Shown one piece after another: positions 8,480 to 17,154 of a stretch of DNA of 64,000 bases. Numbering within the stretch: position 1 is the first letter of the stretch; each line of letters begins with the position of its first letter. The position numbers were made by a program, and so were the translations under genes. A model generated the notes under the pieces. The model saw nothing but the letters and a program-made list of their open reading frames with translations. It was not told the origin of the DNA and made no database searches. Source of the stretch: Nocardioides acrostichi (GTDB taxonomy: Bacteria > Actinomycetota > Actinomycetes > Propionibacteriales > Nocardioidaceae); assembly GCF_015319165.1 (NCBI RefSeq), contig NZ_JADIVZ010000001.1, forward strand, positions 977,780-1,041,779, given 5' to 3'.

Positions 8480-10129
8480 GTGTCACCTGGGGATGTCGAC
8501 CGCGCCCCGGTCCAGGGGGTGTTGGCACTCGAGCGCGTGTTCGTCGACGCGTGGAGCAACGAAGCCGTCTTGACGACGCTGCGAGAGGTGTCGCGTGGCG
8601 CGGTGGAGCTGGGCGGCACCGCCTGGTGCGCCGTCGCGGCGATGGAGAACCTCGACGACATCCGCTTCGTCAGCGGGTGGGGCGACCCCGAGGTGGTGGA
8701 GACACTGATCGGCACGACGCTCTCCGCGTCCGGCGTCATCTCCTACATGAGACGCGCCGAGCGGGTCGGCAGCGCCATGTGGCGCCTGCGCGCCGAAGAC
8801 GTGCCGCCCGACCTCTGGGCTGGCGTCGGGCGGGCCGACGACCTCATCCTCGCCTCCGCGCGCGACGCCCGCGGCGGACTCATGGGGGCGCTGGTGTGCG
8901 CACACCCGTCGGCGTCGCCCCACCCCGAGGGCCGCGAGCTCACGGCCCTCGATGCCTGCGTGCGCCAACTGGGTGCGGCCATGTCGGCCGCGCTGCAAGG
9001 CGCGCACGACCGGCATGCCCTCGAAGCTCTCTCCACCGGTGAGCGCGAGCTGTGGGAACGGGTACAGCAGGGCCTCACCTGGGAGGTCGTGCTGCCCACC
9101 GTGCTCGACGCCCTCGACGCCGACGACGCCTGGGCCGTCGTCGACTGGCCCCAGCCGCACCAGCACGTGGCCAGTCGCACCGAGATGCCGCCCTCGGCCC
9201 TGGACGCCGGCATCGCGGCCGAGGTACTGGCACACGCACCCGACCTCGCCCCGACCGTGCGCGAGGAGCTGGCACGGATCGCCCGCTCCCGCGGTGGTGG
9301 TCATCTGCGCCTGGTGCCGCTCGTGACCGGTGGCCACCAACTGGGAGTGCTGCTGGCGCGCACCCACCCCGAGGCCTCGGGGGCCGCCGGCACGGGATCG
9401 CTCGTCACCGACGCCAACGCCGCGCGGATCGGGAGCGCCGCCGCGCGCGCGGTGCTGTACTCGGCCGAGATCGCCGAGCTGGCCCGGGTGCACGACTACG
9501 CGGTCGAGGTGGCGGCGATGGTCGGGCACGACCTGCGCACACCCGTGGCCATCGCGGCCGCGAACCTCGAGCTGCTCGACGCCGAGGCGCGCGCCGATCC
9601 CGGCGCCAGCCGCCCCGGTCTCGACGGCCTCCAACGCGGTGTCGACCGGCTCACCCGCCTCGTCGACGACATGGCCTTCGCCTCCTCGATGCTGCGCCGT
9701 GACGGCAGTGACCGCGCCGGCCAAGTCGACATCGACTCGCTACTCGACCAGATCCTCGCGTCGGTCTCGCCGAGCGCCGCGCGCCGCGGCGTCCTGCTGG
9801 AGCGGCGACGGCTGTCGTCCGAGCCGTGCGTGGTGACCGGGCACACCTTGCAACTCGACCGCGTGTTCGGCGAGATGCTGCTCGCTGCCGTCGCGACCAG
9901 CGACCGCTCGGTCACGGTGACGACCGAGGTCACCGACGCCGAGGCGGTCGTCGCGGTGGAGGTGTCGATGGCGCACGTGAGCACCCGGACGAAGAACATC
10001 AGCCGCATGGTCGAGCTCGTGGTCTCACACCATCGCGGCACCCTGGCCCAGGAGCGATACGAGGGCGGTGGCCGGGCCGTCATCCGGTTCGCACACGCGG
10101 CCTGCGAGGGTGAGCCCGCCCGTTCCTAG
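8480..10129 (+). CDS. Histidine-kinase-like protein with a degenerate ATPase domain
   Basis: A soluble 549-residue protein: a GAF-like sensor region (about residues 15-170), a middle region, a HisKA segment with the phospho-accepting His350 in GHDLRTPV, and a C-terminal part that should be HATPase_c. In that part I cannot find the N-box Asn, a DxGxG G1 box or a GxGLG G2 box; the sequence there reads [19 protein letters not shown] and then [16 protein letters not shown]. It may be an inactive kinase or a scaffold. No membrane segment and no adjacent response regulator are present. Ten bases separate it from hemH, so the two may be co-transcribed. Confidence 0.75.
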   Translation: MSPGDVDRAPVQGVLALERVFVDAWSNEAVLTTLREVSRGAVELGGTAWCAVAAMENLDDIRFVSGWGDPEVVETLIGTTLSASGVISYMRRAERVGSAMWRLRAEDVPPDLWAGVGRADDLILASARDARGGLMGALVCAHPSASPHPEGRELTALDACVRQLGAAMSAALQGAHDRHALEALSTGERELWERVQQGLTWEVVLPTVLDALDADDAWAVVDWPQPHQHVASRTEMPPSALDAGIAAEVLAHAPDLAPTVREELARIARSRGGGHLRLVPLVTGGHQLGVLLARTHPEASGAAGTGSLVTDANAARIGSAAARAVLYSAEIAELARVHDYAVEVAAMVGHDLRTPVAIAAANLELLDAEARADPGASRPGLDGLQRGVDRLTRLVDDMAFASSMLRRDGSDRAGQVDIDSLLDQILASVSPSAARRGVLLERRRLSSEPCVVTGHTLQLDRVFGEMLLAAVATSDRSVTVTTEVTDAEAVVAVEVSMAHVSTRTKNISRMVELVVSHHRGTLAQERYEGGGRAVIRFAHAACEGEPARS

Positions 10130-10132
10130 GAT
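10127..10132 (+). promoter_or_regulatory. Probable -10 of a leaderless promoter for hemH (TAGGAT)
   Basis: TAGGAT overlaps the stop of the upstream gene and ends 7 bases before the hemH ATG. hemH can therefore probably be transcribed independently. Confidence 0.5.
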
Positions 10133-10139
10133 GAGGGCC

Positions 10140-11279
10140 ATGGCGACCCCCGATGTTCGGCCCTACGACGCGCTGCTCCTGGTCTCGTTCGGCGGGCCCG
10201 AGGGCCCCGACGACGTCCTCCCGTTCCTCGAGAACGTCACTCGCGGGCGCGGCATCCCGCGCGAGCGACTGGAGGAGGTGGGCGAGCACTACCACCTCTT
10301 CGGCGGGCGCTCGCCGATCAACGACCAGTGCCGGGCGCTGCTGGCCGAGATCCGCCACGATCTCGAAGGCGCGGGCATCGACCTGCCGGTCTACTGGGGC
10401 AACCGCAACTGGGATCCCTACCTGGCCGGCACCGTGGCGCAGATGGCCGAGGACGGCGTCACGCGCGCCGCCTGCTTCGTCACCAGCGCCTACAGCTCGT
10501 GGTCGAGCTGCCGGCAGTACCGCGAGAACCTCTACGACGCCTTGGCACCGCTCGGCGGCGACGCCGGCCCAGCAGCCGCCCCGCTGCGGCTGGACAAGCT
10601 GCGCCATTACTTCAACCACCCCGGGTTCGTCGAGCCCGTGAGCGATGCGGTGCTGGCCGCGCTCCAGCAGCTGCCCGAGGCGGTGCGTGAGGCCGCCCGA
10701 CTGGTCTTCGTCACGCACTCGATCCCGACCTCGATGAGCGCCACCAGCGGTGATCCGGGGCGCGAGTGGGAGCAGGGCAGCGGGTACGTCGCCCAGCATC
10801 TCGACATCGCCCGCGCGGTGAGCGCCAAGGTCGCGGCCGAGACCGGCGTCGATCACCGGCACGACCTCGTCTACTGCTCCCGCTCCGGACCGCCGCAGGT
10901 GCCGTGGCTCGAGCCCGACGTGAACGACCATCTCGAGCAGCTCGCCACCTCGGGCACCGAGTCGGTCGTGATCGTGCCGGTGGGCTTCGTCTCCGACCAC
11001 ATGGAGGTCGTGTACGACCTCGACACCGAGGCGCTGGAGACCTGCGAGCGCGTCGGCCTCCCGGCGGCCCGGGCGGCCACGGCGGGCACCGACCCCCGCT
11101 TCGTCGCCATGGTGCGCGACCTGCTGCTGGAGCGTGCGGCGGTCGAGCGGGGCGAGGAGGTGGCCCGGGTGGCCGAGGGCGAGATCGGGGCACTCTGGGA
11201 CGTCTGCCCAGTCGACTGTTGCGCCAACCCGCGAGCCGAGGGCGGGCAGCGGCCCGCGCTGTGCGGGCGCGACGCGTGA
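10140..11279 (+). CDS. hemH: Coproporphyrin ferrochelatase
   Basis: The enzyme inserts iron into coproporphyrin III (the actinobacterial heme route, also named cpfC). The family sequence starts right at ATG 10140 ([20 protein letters not shown]), giving 379 residues. His193 in VTHSIPTSM and Glu289 in HMEVVYDLD are the conserved metal-insertion residues. The tail VCPVDCC...PALCG supplies four Cys, consistent with the [2Fe-2S] cluster known in mycobacterial ferrochelatases. Its stop overlaps the next gene's GTG as GTGA, so the phosphatase is translationally coupled to it. Confidence 0.95.
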   Translation: MATPDVRPYDALLLVSFGGPEGPDDVLPFLENVTRGRGIPRERLEEVGEHYHLFGGRSPINDQCRALLAEIRHDLEGAGIDLPVYWGNRNWDPYLAGTVAQMAEDGVTRAACFVTSAYSSWSSCRQYRENLYDALAPLGGDAGPAAAPLRLDKLRHYFNHPGFVEPVSDAVLAALQQLPEAVREAARLVFVTHSIPTSMSATSGDPGREWEQGSGYVAQHLDIARAVSAKVAAETGVDHRHDLVYCSRSGPPQVPWLEPDVNDHLEQLATSGTESVVIVPVGFVSDHMEVVYDLDTEALETCERVGLPAARAATAGTDPRFVAMVRDLLLERAAVERGEEVARVAEGEIGALWDVCPVDCCANPRAEGGQRPALCGRDA

Positions 11280-12118
11280 CCGGCCCCGCACCCGATCCAC
11301 AGAACCTGCTCGACCTCGCGCTCGAGGTGGCCCGCGAGGCCGGCGCGCTGGTGCGCTCCCGCCGTGAGGGCGTCGTGGCGGTGGCGGCCACCAAGAGCAG
11401 TGCCACCGACGTCGTCACCGAGGCCGACCGCGCCAGTGAGCGGTTGATCCGGGAGCGGCTACGGGCCGCGCGACCCGACGACGCGCTGCTGGGTGAGGAG
11501 GGCGACGACGAGCCGGGCACCTCCGGGGTGCGTTGGGTCGTCGACCCGATCGACGGCACCGTCAACTTCCTCTACGGCCTCCCGCAGTACGCGGTGTCGA
11601 TCGCGGCCCAGACGCGGGCGTCTGCGCCGACGTCGGGGGACGAGGGGTGGACGACGATCGCCGGCGTCGTGCTCGACGTCGCCCACGACGTGGCGTGGGC
11701 GGGACTGCGCGGACCGGGCGGACCCGTCTCGACCCGCGACGGCGTGCGACTGCGCGTCGCCGAGGAGCCGCGTCCGCTGGGTCAGTTGCTGGTGGGCACC
11801 GGGTTCTCCTACGACAGCGACGTGCGGGCGCGGCAGGGCGCCGCCGTCGCGGCGCTGCTGCCGCGGGTGCGCGACATCCGGCGGTTGGGTTCGTGTGCCC
11901 TCGACGTGTGCCTGGTCGCCGCCGGCGCGTTGGACGGTTACGTCGAGGAGGGCGTCAACCTCTGGGACCACGCCGCTGCCACACTCGTGGCCGAGGGGGC
12001 CGGAGCGAGGTGGCGACTGCGCCGCGGGGCGTCGGGTCGTGACCTGCTCGTGTGTGCTCCTGCTCACACGATCGACGCGCTCCAGACGGCCGCCGAGAAC
12101 GCCGGATTCACGGGCTGA
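11276..12118 (+). CDS. Inositol monophosphatase family protein
   Basis: A Mg-dependent phosphatase of 280 residues, acting on inositol phosphates or a related sugar phosphate. Motifs in order: LLGEEGDDE with metal-binding Glu, DPIDGTVNF at residues 90-98, and WDHAAATLV near the C-terminus, all three standard for the family. GTG at 11276 overlaps the hemH stop (GTGA). A SuhB-like phosphatase lies in the same neighbourhood of DUF4193/dut genes in mycobacteria. Inositol phosphatases in actinobacteria support phosphatidylinositol and mycothiol synthesis, which is the likely role here. Confidence 0.92.
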   Translation: MTGPAPDPQNLLDLALEVAREAGALVRSRREGVVAVAATKSSATDVVTEADRASERLIRERLRAARPDDALLGEEGDDEPGTSGVRWVVDPIDGTVNFLYGLPQYAVSIAAQTRASAPTSGDEGWTTIAGVVLDVAHDVAWAGLRGPGGPVSTRDGVRLRVAEEPRPLGQLLVGTGFSYDSDVRARQGAAVAALLPRVRDIRRLGSCALDVCLVAAGALDGYVEEGVNLWDHAAATLVAEGAGARWRLRRGASGRDLLVCAPAHTIDALQTAAENAGFTG

Positions 12119-12315
12119 GCAGGCACTTTCCGCACCGCCGATTGGATCGGTCGAACCCGGAATACGCAGCGAGGGGGTGGTGTTCGTCTGCTGCCGCCGG
12201 AGGCGGTGTACACGGCTCGGGATCCATGGTGCACACTGTGGCGCCGACCAGCAGTTCACCCGTCGGGGGTGGACCGGTCCACCGAGCCAGACGACGTGAA
12301 AGAGGGGAGTGAACG
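12119..12315. other. Intergenic control region of the DUF4193 gene
   Basis: These 197 bases contain a short GC hairpin (CCGCC-GGA-GGCGG, about 12193-12205), a GTGTACAC palindrome and the 16-base palindrome listed separately. AGAGGGG lies just before the ATG at 12316 as a Shine-Dalgarno sequence, so this message has a real leader. Confidence 0.5.
12268..12283. promoter_or_regulatory. Perfect 16-bp palindrome upstream of the DUF4193 gene
   Basis: GGTGGACCGGTCCACC is a perfect inverted repeat ending 32 bases before the ATG. It could be an operator or a hairpin in the leader. I do not know a regulator for it. Confidence 0.5.
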
Positions 12316-12606
12316 ATGGCGACCGACTACGACGCACCGCGCAAGAACGATGACGACTCCAGTGAGGAGAGCATCGAGGAGCTGAAGGCGCGCCGGCACG
12401 ACAAGAACTCGGGCAAGGTCGACGAGGACGAGGTCGAGGCTGCAGAGTCCTTCGAGCTCCCCGGAGCCGACCTCTCCCACGAAGAGCTCGCCGTCGAGGT
12501 CAAGCCCAAGCAGTCCGACGAGTTCACCTGCATGAGCTGCTTCCTCGTGCACCACCGCTCGGCGCTCGCCGACGCCAAGAAGCTCATCTGCGTCGACTGC
12601 GCCTGA
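12316..12606 (+). CDS. DUF4193 protein with a C-terminal zinc ribbon
   Basis: A 96-residue, highly acidic protein conserved across actinobacteria, including M. tuberculosis Rv2699c. The N-terminal two thirds are charged and probably disordered. The C-terminus carries TCMSCF and ICVDCA, so Cys72/Cys75 and Cys92/Cys95 form a likely zinc ribbon. Function is unknown; size, charge and zinc site would suit an RNA polymerase- or ribosome-associated factor, but that is speculation. A good Shine-Dalgarno (AGAGGGG) precedes the ATG. Confidence 0.92.
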   Translation: MATDYDAPRKNDDDSSEESIEELKARRHDKNSGKVDEDEVEAAESFELPGADLSHEELAVEVKPKQSDEFTCMSCFLVHHRSALADAKKLICVDCA

Positions 12607-12620
12607 GCATCACCGACGGG

Positions 12621-12929
12621 CTACTTGCCGTCCTTCTGCAAGGCGGGCGGCAGGTGGCCTGTCGACTTGACGAAGTACTCCGCGGCCCGGCGCTGGGCGA
12701 TCATCCGCGCCAGCGCCACGCCGGCGCCGGTCGCCATGGCCCACGACACGGCCTCCCACATCTCGACGTCGGGGTCGGCCGGGTTGTCGGGCGGGTTGCG
12801 CTTGGTGGCGGTCTTCCAGCCGGTGTTCAGCGCCTTGCGCGCGACCGCGGCCGCGCCGAGGGCCGAGACCAACGACATCGCCGACCAGACCTTCGCGCCG
12901 CCCTGACCGGGAGCCTTGTTCTTCGCCAT
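12621..12929 (-). CDS. DUF4235 membrane protein
   Basis: A 102-residue protein with two likely membrane helices (VWSAMSLVSALGAAAVARKAL and WEAVSWAMATGAGVALARMIA) and a basic, Pro-rich loop between them. This is the DUF4235 layout. Function is unknown. It is convergent with the DUF4193 gene (14 bases apart) and lies just downstream of the DUF3093 gene on the same strand. Confidence 0.88.
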   Translation of the reverse strand: MAKNKAPGQGGAKVWSAMSLVSALGAAAVARKALNTGWKTATKRNPPDNPADPDVEMWEAVSWAMATGAGVALARMIAQRRAAEYFVKSTGHLPPALQKDGK

Positions 12930-12953
12930 GGCTCGACCCTAGATCATGGCCCG

Positions 12954-13418
12954 TCAGGTGTTGGCGCGCAGCGCCTCGACGATCGCCTGCGGGCGGCGTG
13001 AGCTGATCAGCCAGTAGGGCGCCGGGTCGGCGGGGTCCGCGATCTCCACCATCAGGGCGCGCTTGCGGTAGGGCCGCAGCAGCAAGAAGGCGCGGGCGTC
13101 GGCCTCGACGCCGGCGGCACGGCGTGCGGCGTCCTCGTCGAGTGCCGTGGCCTCGCCGAGATGGCGCACCTCGATCTGCGCGCGCCCGGCGTGGAGCACG
13201 CCGTCGGAGAGGGTCACGGCCGCGGAGCCGTAGCTGAGGAACAGCAGCGCCATGAGGCCGAGGGCGGCCGCCGTGAGCACCCAGGCGAGCGGTCCGGGTA
13301 CCGCCACGACCATGGCCAGCCAGAGGCTGGCGACGAGCATCGTGCCCTGGACCCACCATCGCAGCGGCACCCAGAGCCGCTCGTGGTACGCGGGGGTCGA
13401 CGACGGCACGGGCGGCAT
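12954..13418 (-). CDS. DUF3093 membrane protein
   Basis: A 154-residue protein starting [22 protein letters not shown], with two adjacent membrane helices (about residues 24-70) and a soluble C-terminal domain rich in strands. It corresponds to M. tuberculosis Rv2698, which likewise lies beside dut on the opposite strand. Function is unknown. Its start codon is only 34 bases from the dut start, so the two share a divergent promoter region. Confidence 0.9.
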   Translation of the reverse strand: MPPVPSSTPAYHERLWVPLRWWVQGTMLVASLWLAMVVAVPGPLAWVLTAAALGLMALLFLSYGSAAVTLSDGVLHAGRAQIEVRHLGEATALDEDAARRAAGVEADARAFLLLRPYRKRALMVEIADPADPAPYWLISSRRPQAIVEALRANT

Positions 13419-13439
13419 CCTCCCACCCCCGGCGGGGCG

Positions 13440-13445
13440 TAGCGT
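13440..13445 (+). promoter_or_regulatory. Probable -10 of a leaderless dut promoter (TAGCGT)
   Basis: TAGCGT ends 7 bases before the dut GTG at 13453. Confidence 0.5.
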
Positions 13446-13452
13446 TGCCCGG

Positions 13453-13944
13453 GTGAGTCAGCCGACCCCCGACCCCCTCGCCGTCGAGATCGTCCGGCTC
13501 GATCCCGATCTGCCGCCGCCCGCCTACGCGCACCCCGGCGACGCCGGCGCCGACCTGGTCGCCGCCGTCGACGTCCGGCTGGAGCCGGGGGAGCGCGCGC
13601 TGGTGCCCACCGGCCTCGCGCTGGCGCTGCCGCGCGGGTACGTCGGGCTGATCCACCCCCGCTCGGGCCTGGCGGCCCGGCACGGTGTGTCGATCGTCAA
13701 CACCCCCGGCACCGTCGACGCCGGCTATCGGGGCGAGGTCAAGGTGCTGCTGGTCAATCTCGACCCGCGCGAGCCGGTCGAGCTGCGCCGTGGCGACCGG
13801 GTCGCGCAGTTGGTGGTGCAGCGCGTCGAGCAGGTCCGGTTCGTCGAGGTCGAGGTGCTGCCGGACTCCGACCGCGGTGTCGGGGGTTACGGTTCTACGG
13901 GCGGCTTCGCCGACCATCCGTCCGAGGATCGAGGAGATCAGTGA
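13453..13944 (+). CDS. dut: dUTP diphosphatase
   Basis: The enzyme hydrolyses dUTP to dUMP, keeping uracil out of DNA and feeding dTMP synthesis. All five trimeric dUTPase motifs are visible in its 163 residues: [45 protein letters not shown] and the C-terminal [15 protein letters not shown] at 13453 is set by the -10 upstream and by normal family length. The stop overlaps the DUF3710 start as GTGA, giving a coupled run dut-DUF3710, with the OB-fold and DUF3159 genes following. Confidence 0.96.
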   Translation: MSQPTPDPLAVEIVRLDPDLPPPAYAHPGDAGADLVAAVDVRLEPGERALVPTGLALALPRGYVGLIHPRSGLAARHGVSIVNTPGTVDAGYRGEVKVLLVNLDPREPVELRRGDRVAQLVVQRVEQVRFVEVEVLPDSDRGVGGYGSTGGFADHPSEDRGDQ

Positions 13945-14570
13945 AGTTCCGCCGCAAGTCCGCCAGCCCGACCGACGCCGCTGCCGAGGAGGTCGAGTCG
14001 GCGCAGGCGCCCGGCCTGACCGACGGCCCCTTCGACATCGACGACGCACCCGCACTCCCCGAGGGCGGCCAGCGGGTCGACCTCGGTTCGTTGCTCATCA
14101 CGCCCGCGCAGGGCATCGAACTGCGCATCCAGGTCGACGACAGCACCGGCGAGGTGCAGGCCGTCATCCTGGCCGGCCCGGACGGCGCCCTCGAGCTACG
14201 TGCCTTCGCAGCGCCCCGCGGTGGCGACCTCTGGAGCGAGGTGCGCCCCCAGATCGCAGCCGACATGGCCCAGCGCGGCGGCACCGCCACCGAGGCCGAG
14301 GGCCGCTTCGGCACCGAGCTCGAGTGTCAGGTGACCCGCCAGCTGCCGGACGGCACGACCGGCGCACAGGCCTCGCGCATCGTGGGTGTCAACGGCCCCC
14401 GCTGGCTCCTGCGCGCCACCTTCATCGGCGCCCCCGCCCAGGGCGGCGATGCCGTCGAGGGGTGGGAGAACCTGCTCGGCGCGGTCGTCGTCAGCCGCGG
14501 CACCGGTGCGATGCCGGTCGGCGAGGCGCTGCCCGTGATCCTGCCCGACGGCGCGCGCCCGGTCTCCTGA
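13941..14570 (+). CDS. DUF3710 protein
   Basis: A 209-residue soluble protein conserved next to dut in actinobacteria (Rv2696c in M. tuberculosis). The first 35 residues are charged and probably flexible; the remainder is a mixed alpha/beta domain containing [25 protein letters not shown]. No catalytic motif is evident and the function is unknown. GTG at 13941 overlaps the dut stop (GTGA). Confidence 0.9.
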   Translation: MKFRRKSASPTDAAAEEVESAQAPGLTDGPFDIDDAPALPEGGQRVDLGSLLITPAQGIELRIQVDDSTGEVQAVILAGPDGALELRAFAAPRGGDLWSEVRPQIAADMAQRGGTATEAEGRFGTELECQVTRQLPDGTTGAQASRIVGVNGPRWLLRATFIGAPAQGGDAVEGWENLLGAVVVSRGTGAMPVGEALPVILPDGARPVS

Positions 14571-14590
14571 CGCGCTCAGGCCGAGCCCAC

Positions 14591-14596
14591 TACCCT
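14591..14596 (+). promoter_or_regulatory. Probable -10 of a leaderless promoter (TACCCT)
   Basis: TACCCT ends 7 bases before the GTG at 14604. Confidence 0.45.
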
Positions 14597-14603
14597 GAGC
14601 CCC

Positions 14604-14981
14604 GTGTCCGACAAGCCCCGTGAGAAGAGCCGGCTGCGCCGGAGCATCTCGCGGTGGGCGAATGCGCAGGACCAGGAGTCGCGCGACCTGCTCAAGACCT
14701 ACGTCCAGCCCGGCCGCGACAAGATCGCCGAGGCGCAGGACCGCGAGGTGGTGCGGCTGCGCGGCACCCTGCGCACCGTGACGCTCACGCCGCGTGGCGG
14801 GGTTCCGTCGCTCGAGGCGGAGCTCTACGACGGGTCGGGCTCCATCACGCTGGTGTGGCTCGGGCGTCGACGCATCGTCGGCATCGACCCGGGCGTCTCG
14901 ATATCGGTCGAGGGGCGCATCGGGCTGCACGAGGACCGTCGCATCATGTTCAACCCTCGCTACGAGCTGATCCCGTCGTGA
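14604..14981 (+). CDS. OB-fold nucleic-acid-binding protein
   Basis: A 125-residue protein with a basic helical N-terminus and an OB-fold in the second half (VVRLRGTLRTVTLTPRG...LEAELYDGSGSITLVWLGRR...ISVEGRIG). It resembles the nucleic-acid-binding OB domain of RecG-like and tRNA-anticodon-binding proteins, and matches Rv2694c by position. Partner unknown. Its stop overlaps the DUF3159 start (GTGA), so a soluble OB-fold protein is coupled to a membrane protein. Confidence 0.88.
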   Translation: MSDKPREKSRLRRSISRWANAQDQESRDLLKTYVQPGRDKIAEAQDREVVRLRGTLRTVTLTPRGGVPSLEAELYDGSGSITLVWLGRRRIVGIDPGVSISVEGRIGLHEDRRIMFNPRYELIPS

Positions 14982-15691
14982 CCTCCGCGAGCACGTCGGG
15001 CGCCCCGATCACGGTCGACACCGTCGAGGCGCTGGTCCGCCGGCAGATGGCGGCGTCCCTGGGCGGACGCCGCGGCATGGTCGAGGCCGCGATTCCCGGC
15101 ATCGTCTTCACGGTGACCTACCTGGTCACGAAGGATCTGCGCACCACGCTGATCGCGGCCGGCGGTGCCGCGGCCGTGGCGGTGGTGCTGCGGCTGGTGC
15201 AGCGCCAGACGCTCCAGTTCGCGATGAACGCGGTGTTCGGCATCGCGATCGGCTGGGTGTTCATCCGCCTCGCGGGCGCCGGTGGCGGGTCGGAGAGCGA
15301 CCAGGCGCTGGCGTTCTTCCTCCCCGGCATCCTCTGGTCGACCGGCTACTCGCTCGTCCTCGCGATCACCTGCCTGGTGCGCTGGCCGATGGTCGGCTTC
15401 ATGGTCGGCAACGCCTCGGAGGATCCCCTCGCGTGGCACGACGACCCGCAGATCGTGCGGCTGTGCACCCGGCTCACCTGGCTGTTCCTGGCCCCCGGAG
15501 CGATCAACGTGTGCCTTCAGGCGCCCGTGTGGATCCTGGGCCACTCGGGGGCGCTCGACAAGGACGTCGCCATCGCGATCTTGGGCGTGCTCCGCGTCGG
15601 CGTCGGCTGGGCGGTGCGCGCCGTCTCGTGGTCGGTGATGGTGTGGGTGCTGGCCCGCGACGCGACGCCCATCGAACCGCGTCAGGCGTGA
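14978..15691 (+). CDS. DUF3159 membrane protein
   Basis: A 237-residue protein with about six membrane helices, the first pair beginning near residue 42 (AIPGIVFTVTYLV, LIAAGGAAAVAVVLRLV). It corresponds to Rv2693c of M. tuberculosis in sequence type and in place, between the OB-fold gene and the TrkA-like pair. Function is unknown; neighbourhood with K+-uptake regulators might hint at ion or solute homeostasis. GTG at 14978 overlaps the upstream stop. Confidence 0.88.
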   Translation: MTSASTSGAPITVDTVEALVRRQMAASLGGRRGMVEAAIPGIVFTVTYLVTKDLRTTLIAAGGAAAVAVVLRLVQRQTLQFAMNAVFGIAIGWVFIRLAGAGGGSESDQALAFFLPGILWSTGYSLVLAITCLVRWPMVGFMVGNASEDPLAWHDDPQIVRLCTRLTWLFLAPGAINVCLQAPVWILGHSGALDKDVAIAILGVLRVGVGWAVRAVSWSVMVWVLARDATPIEPRQA

Positions 15692-15728
15692 GCTCGCCGG
15701 GCTCCCCGGGATACCCCGGCTCCGCCGG

Positions 15729-16409
15729 CTACTCGGTCTTCTCGGGGTGCATGGAGGGCGCCAGCAGGCGCTCGACGGCGTCCTCCTGCTCCTCCGGGAC
15801 GACGAGGAGCAGCTCGTCGTGGGCCTCGACCGGCTGCTCGGGGTCGGGCACGTAGACCTGACCGTCACGCAGGATCGTGACGAGGGCGCAGTTGCCGGGC
15901 AGCGGGATGAGCCCGCTGGGCTTGCCGACGAAGGGGGAGTCGTCGGGCAGCGTGATCTCGACGAGGTTGGCGTTGCCCTGGCGGAAGGTGAAGAGCCGCA
16001 CGATGTCGCCGACGGCCACGGCCTCCTCGACCAGGGCCGACATGATGCGCGGCGTCGAGACGTTGACGTCGACTCCCCATGCCTCGCTGAAGAGCCACTC
16101 GTTGTTGGGGTGATTGACCCGGCCGACGGTGCGCGGCACGCCGAACTCGGTCTTGGCCAACAGCGAGGCGACGAGGTTCGCCTTGTCGTCGCCGGTGGCG
16201 GAGATGAGCACGTCGCAGTCCTCCAGCCGGGCTTCCTCCAGCGACGACATCTCACAGCAGTCGGCGAGCAACCACTCGGCGTCCGGCACCCGCTCGGGTT
16301 TGATGGAGTCGGCGTTCTTGTCGATCAGCAGCACCTCGTGCCCGTTGCCGATGAGCTCGCGGGCGATGGAGCGGCCGACGGCGCCGGCCCCGGCGATGGC
16401 GACGCGCAT
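15729..16409 (-). CDS. TrkA-family potassium uptake regulator (second of pair, CeoC-like)
   Basis: A 226-residue RCK/KTN protein: Rossmann domain first (IAGAGAVG at residues 5-12, with Asp ending the second strand in LLIDKN), then a TrkA_C domain (about 140-215). Such proteins bind NAD(H) or nucleotides and gate a K+ channel or transporter. The start ATG overlaps the stop of the upstream KTN gene by one base. In mycobacteria the equivalent pair is CeoB/CeoC (Rv2691/Rv2692). No Trk membrane subunit is seen nearby, so the partner may be the APC permease across the divergent promoter or a distant channel. Confidence 0.92.
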   Translation of the reverse strand: MRVAIAGAGAVGRSIARELIGNGHEVLLIDKNADSIKPERVPDAEWLLADCCEMSSLEEARLEDCDVLISATGDDKANLVASLLAKTEFGVPRTVGRVNHPNNEWLFSEAWGVDVNVSTPRIMSALVEEAVAVGDIVRLFTFRQGNANLVEITLPDDSPFVGKPSGLIPLPGNCALVTILRDGQVYVPDPEQPVEAHDELLLVVPEEQEDAVERLLAPSMHPEKTE

Positions 16410-17071
16410 CAGGCCTCCTGGGGTCCGGCGTCGAGCACGGAGAACGTGTGCGAGGCGCGGTCCTCGCGGATGACCAGGTGCAGCATGTCGCCCTCCTGGA
16501 GGATGGTCTCGCGGTTGGGCAGCATGCCCTCGCCCAGCCGGTCGATCCAGGCGATGCGCGACTTGCTGCGCCGCTGGAGGTCGATGGTGCGCTGGCCGAC
16601 CCAGGCGTCCGGCACCCTGATGTGGTCGACGCGGATGGTGCCGCTGGGGTCGCGGAAGTCGGGCTCCGCGCCTGCGGGCAGGATCCGCCGCAGCACCTGG
16701 TCGGAGGTCCACTTGACCGTGGCGACGGTCGTGATGCCCAGCCGCTGGTAGACCTCGGCTCGGCCGGGGTCGTAGATGCGCGCCACGACCTGGCTGATGC
16801 CGAAGGTCTCGCGGGCCACGCGGGCGGCGATGATGTTGGAGTTGTCTCCGCTGGAGACCGCCGCGAAGGCATCGGCCCGACGAATGCCCGCCTTCTCCAG
16901 CACCTCCTGGTCGAAGCCGACCCCGGCGACCTTGTCACCGTTGAAGCCTGGCCCGAGGCGGCGGAAGGCGTCGGGCTCGCTGTCGATGATCGACACGGTG
17001 TGGTTGCGGTCCTCGAGGCTGCGGGCCAGCGTGGAGCCCACGCGTCCGCAGCCCATGATCACGACGTGCAC
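16409..17071 (-). CDS. TrkA-family potassium uptake regulator (first of pair, CeoB-like)
   Basis: A 220-residue KTN protein with MGCGRVGS at residues 6-13 and Asp ending the second strand (SIIDSE), followed by a TrkA_C domain. It is the leading gene of a two-gene operon with the KTN gene downstream (1-base overlap); the two probably form a heteromeric ring. It is divergent from the APC permease, with 83 bases between start codons. This arrangement matches the mycobacterial Rv2690c-Rv2692 region. Confidence 0.92.
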   Translation of the reverse strand: MHVVIMGCGRVGSTLARSLEDRNHTVSIIDSEPDAFRRLGPGFNGDKVAGVGFDQEVLEKAGIRRADAFAAVSSGDNSNIIAARVARETFGISQVVARIYDPGRAEVYQRLGITTVATVKWTSDQVLRRILPAGAEPDFRDPSGTIRVDHIRVPDAWVGQRTIDLQRRSKSRIAWIDRLGEGMLPNRETILQEGDMLHLVIREDRASHTFSVLDAGPQEA

Positions 17072-17140
17072 GGGTTCACGGTAGCCGCATCCCTCTCGGC
17101 GCGCCTCGACGTGGGGTCACCAACCGGGCGTGGCGTGCCG

Positions 17141-17146
17141 TAGCCT
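17141..17146 (+). promoter_or_regulatory. Probable -10 of a leaderless promoter (TAGCCT)
   Basis: TAGCCT ends 8 bases before the GTG at 17155 of the permease gene. Confidence 0.45.
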
Positions 17147-17154
17147 TCCCAGAC

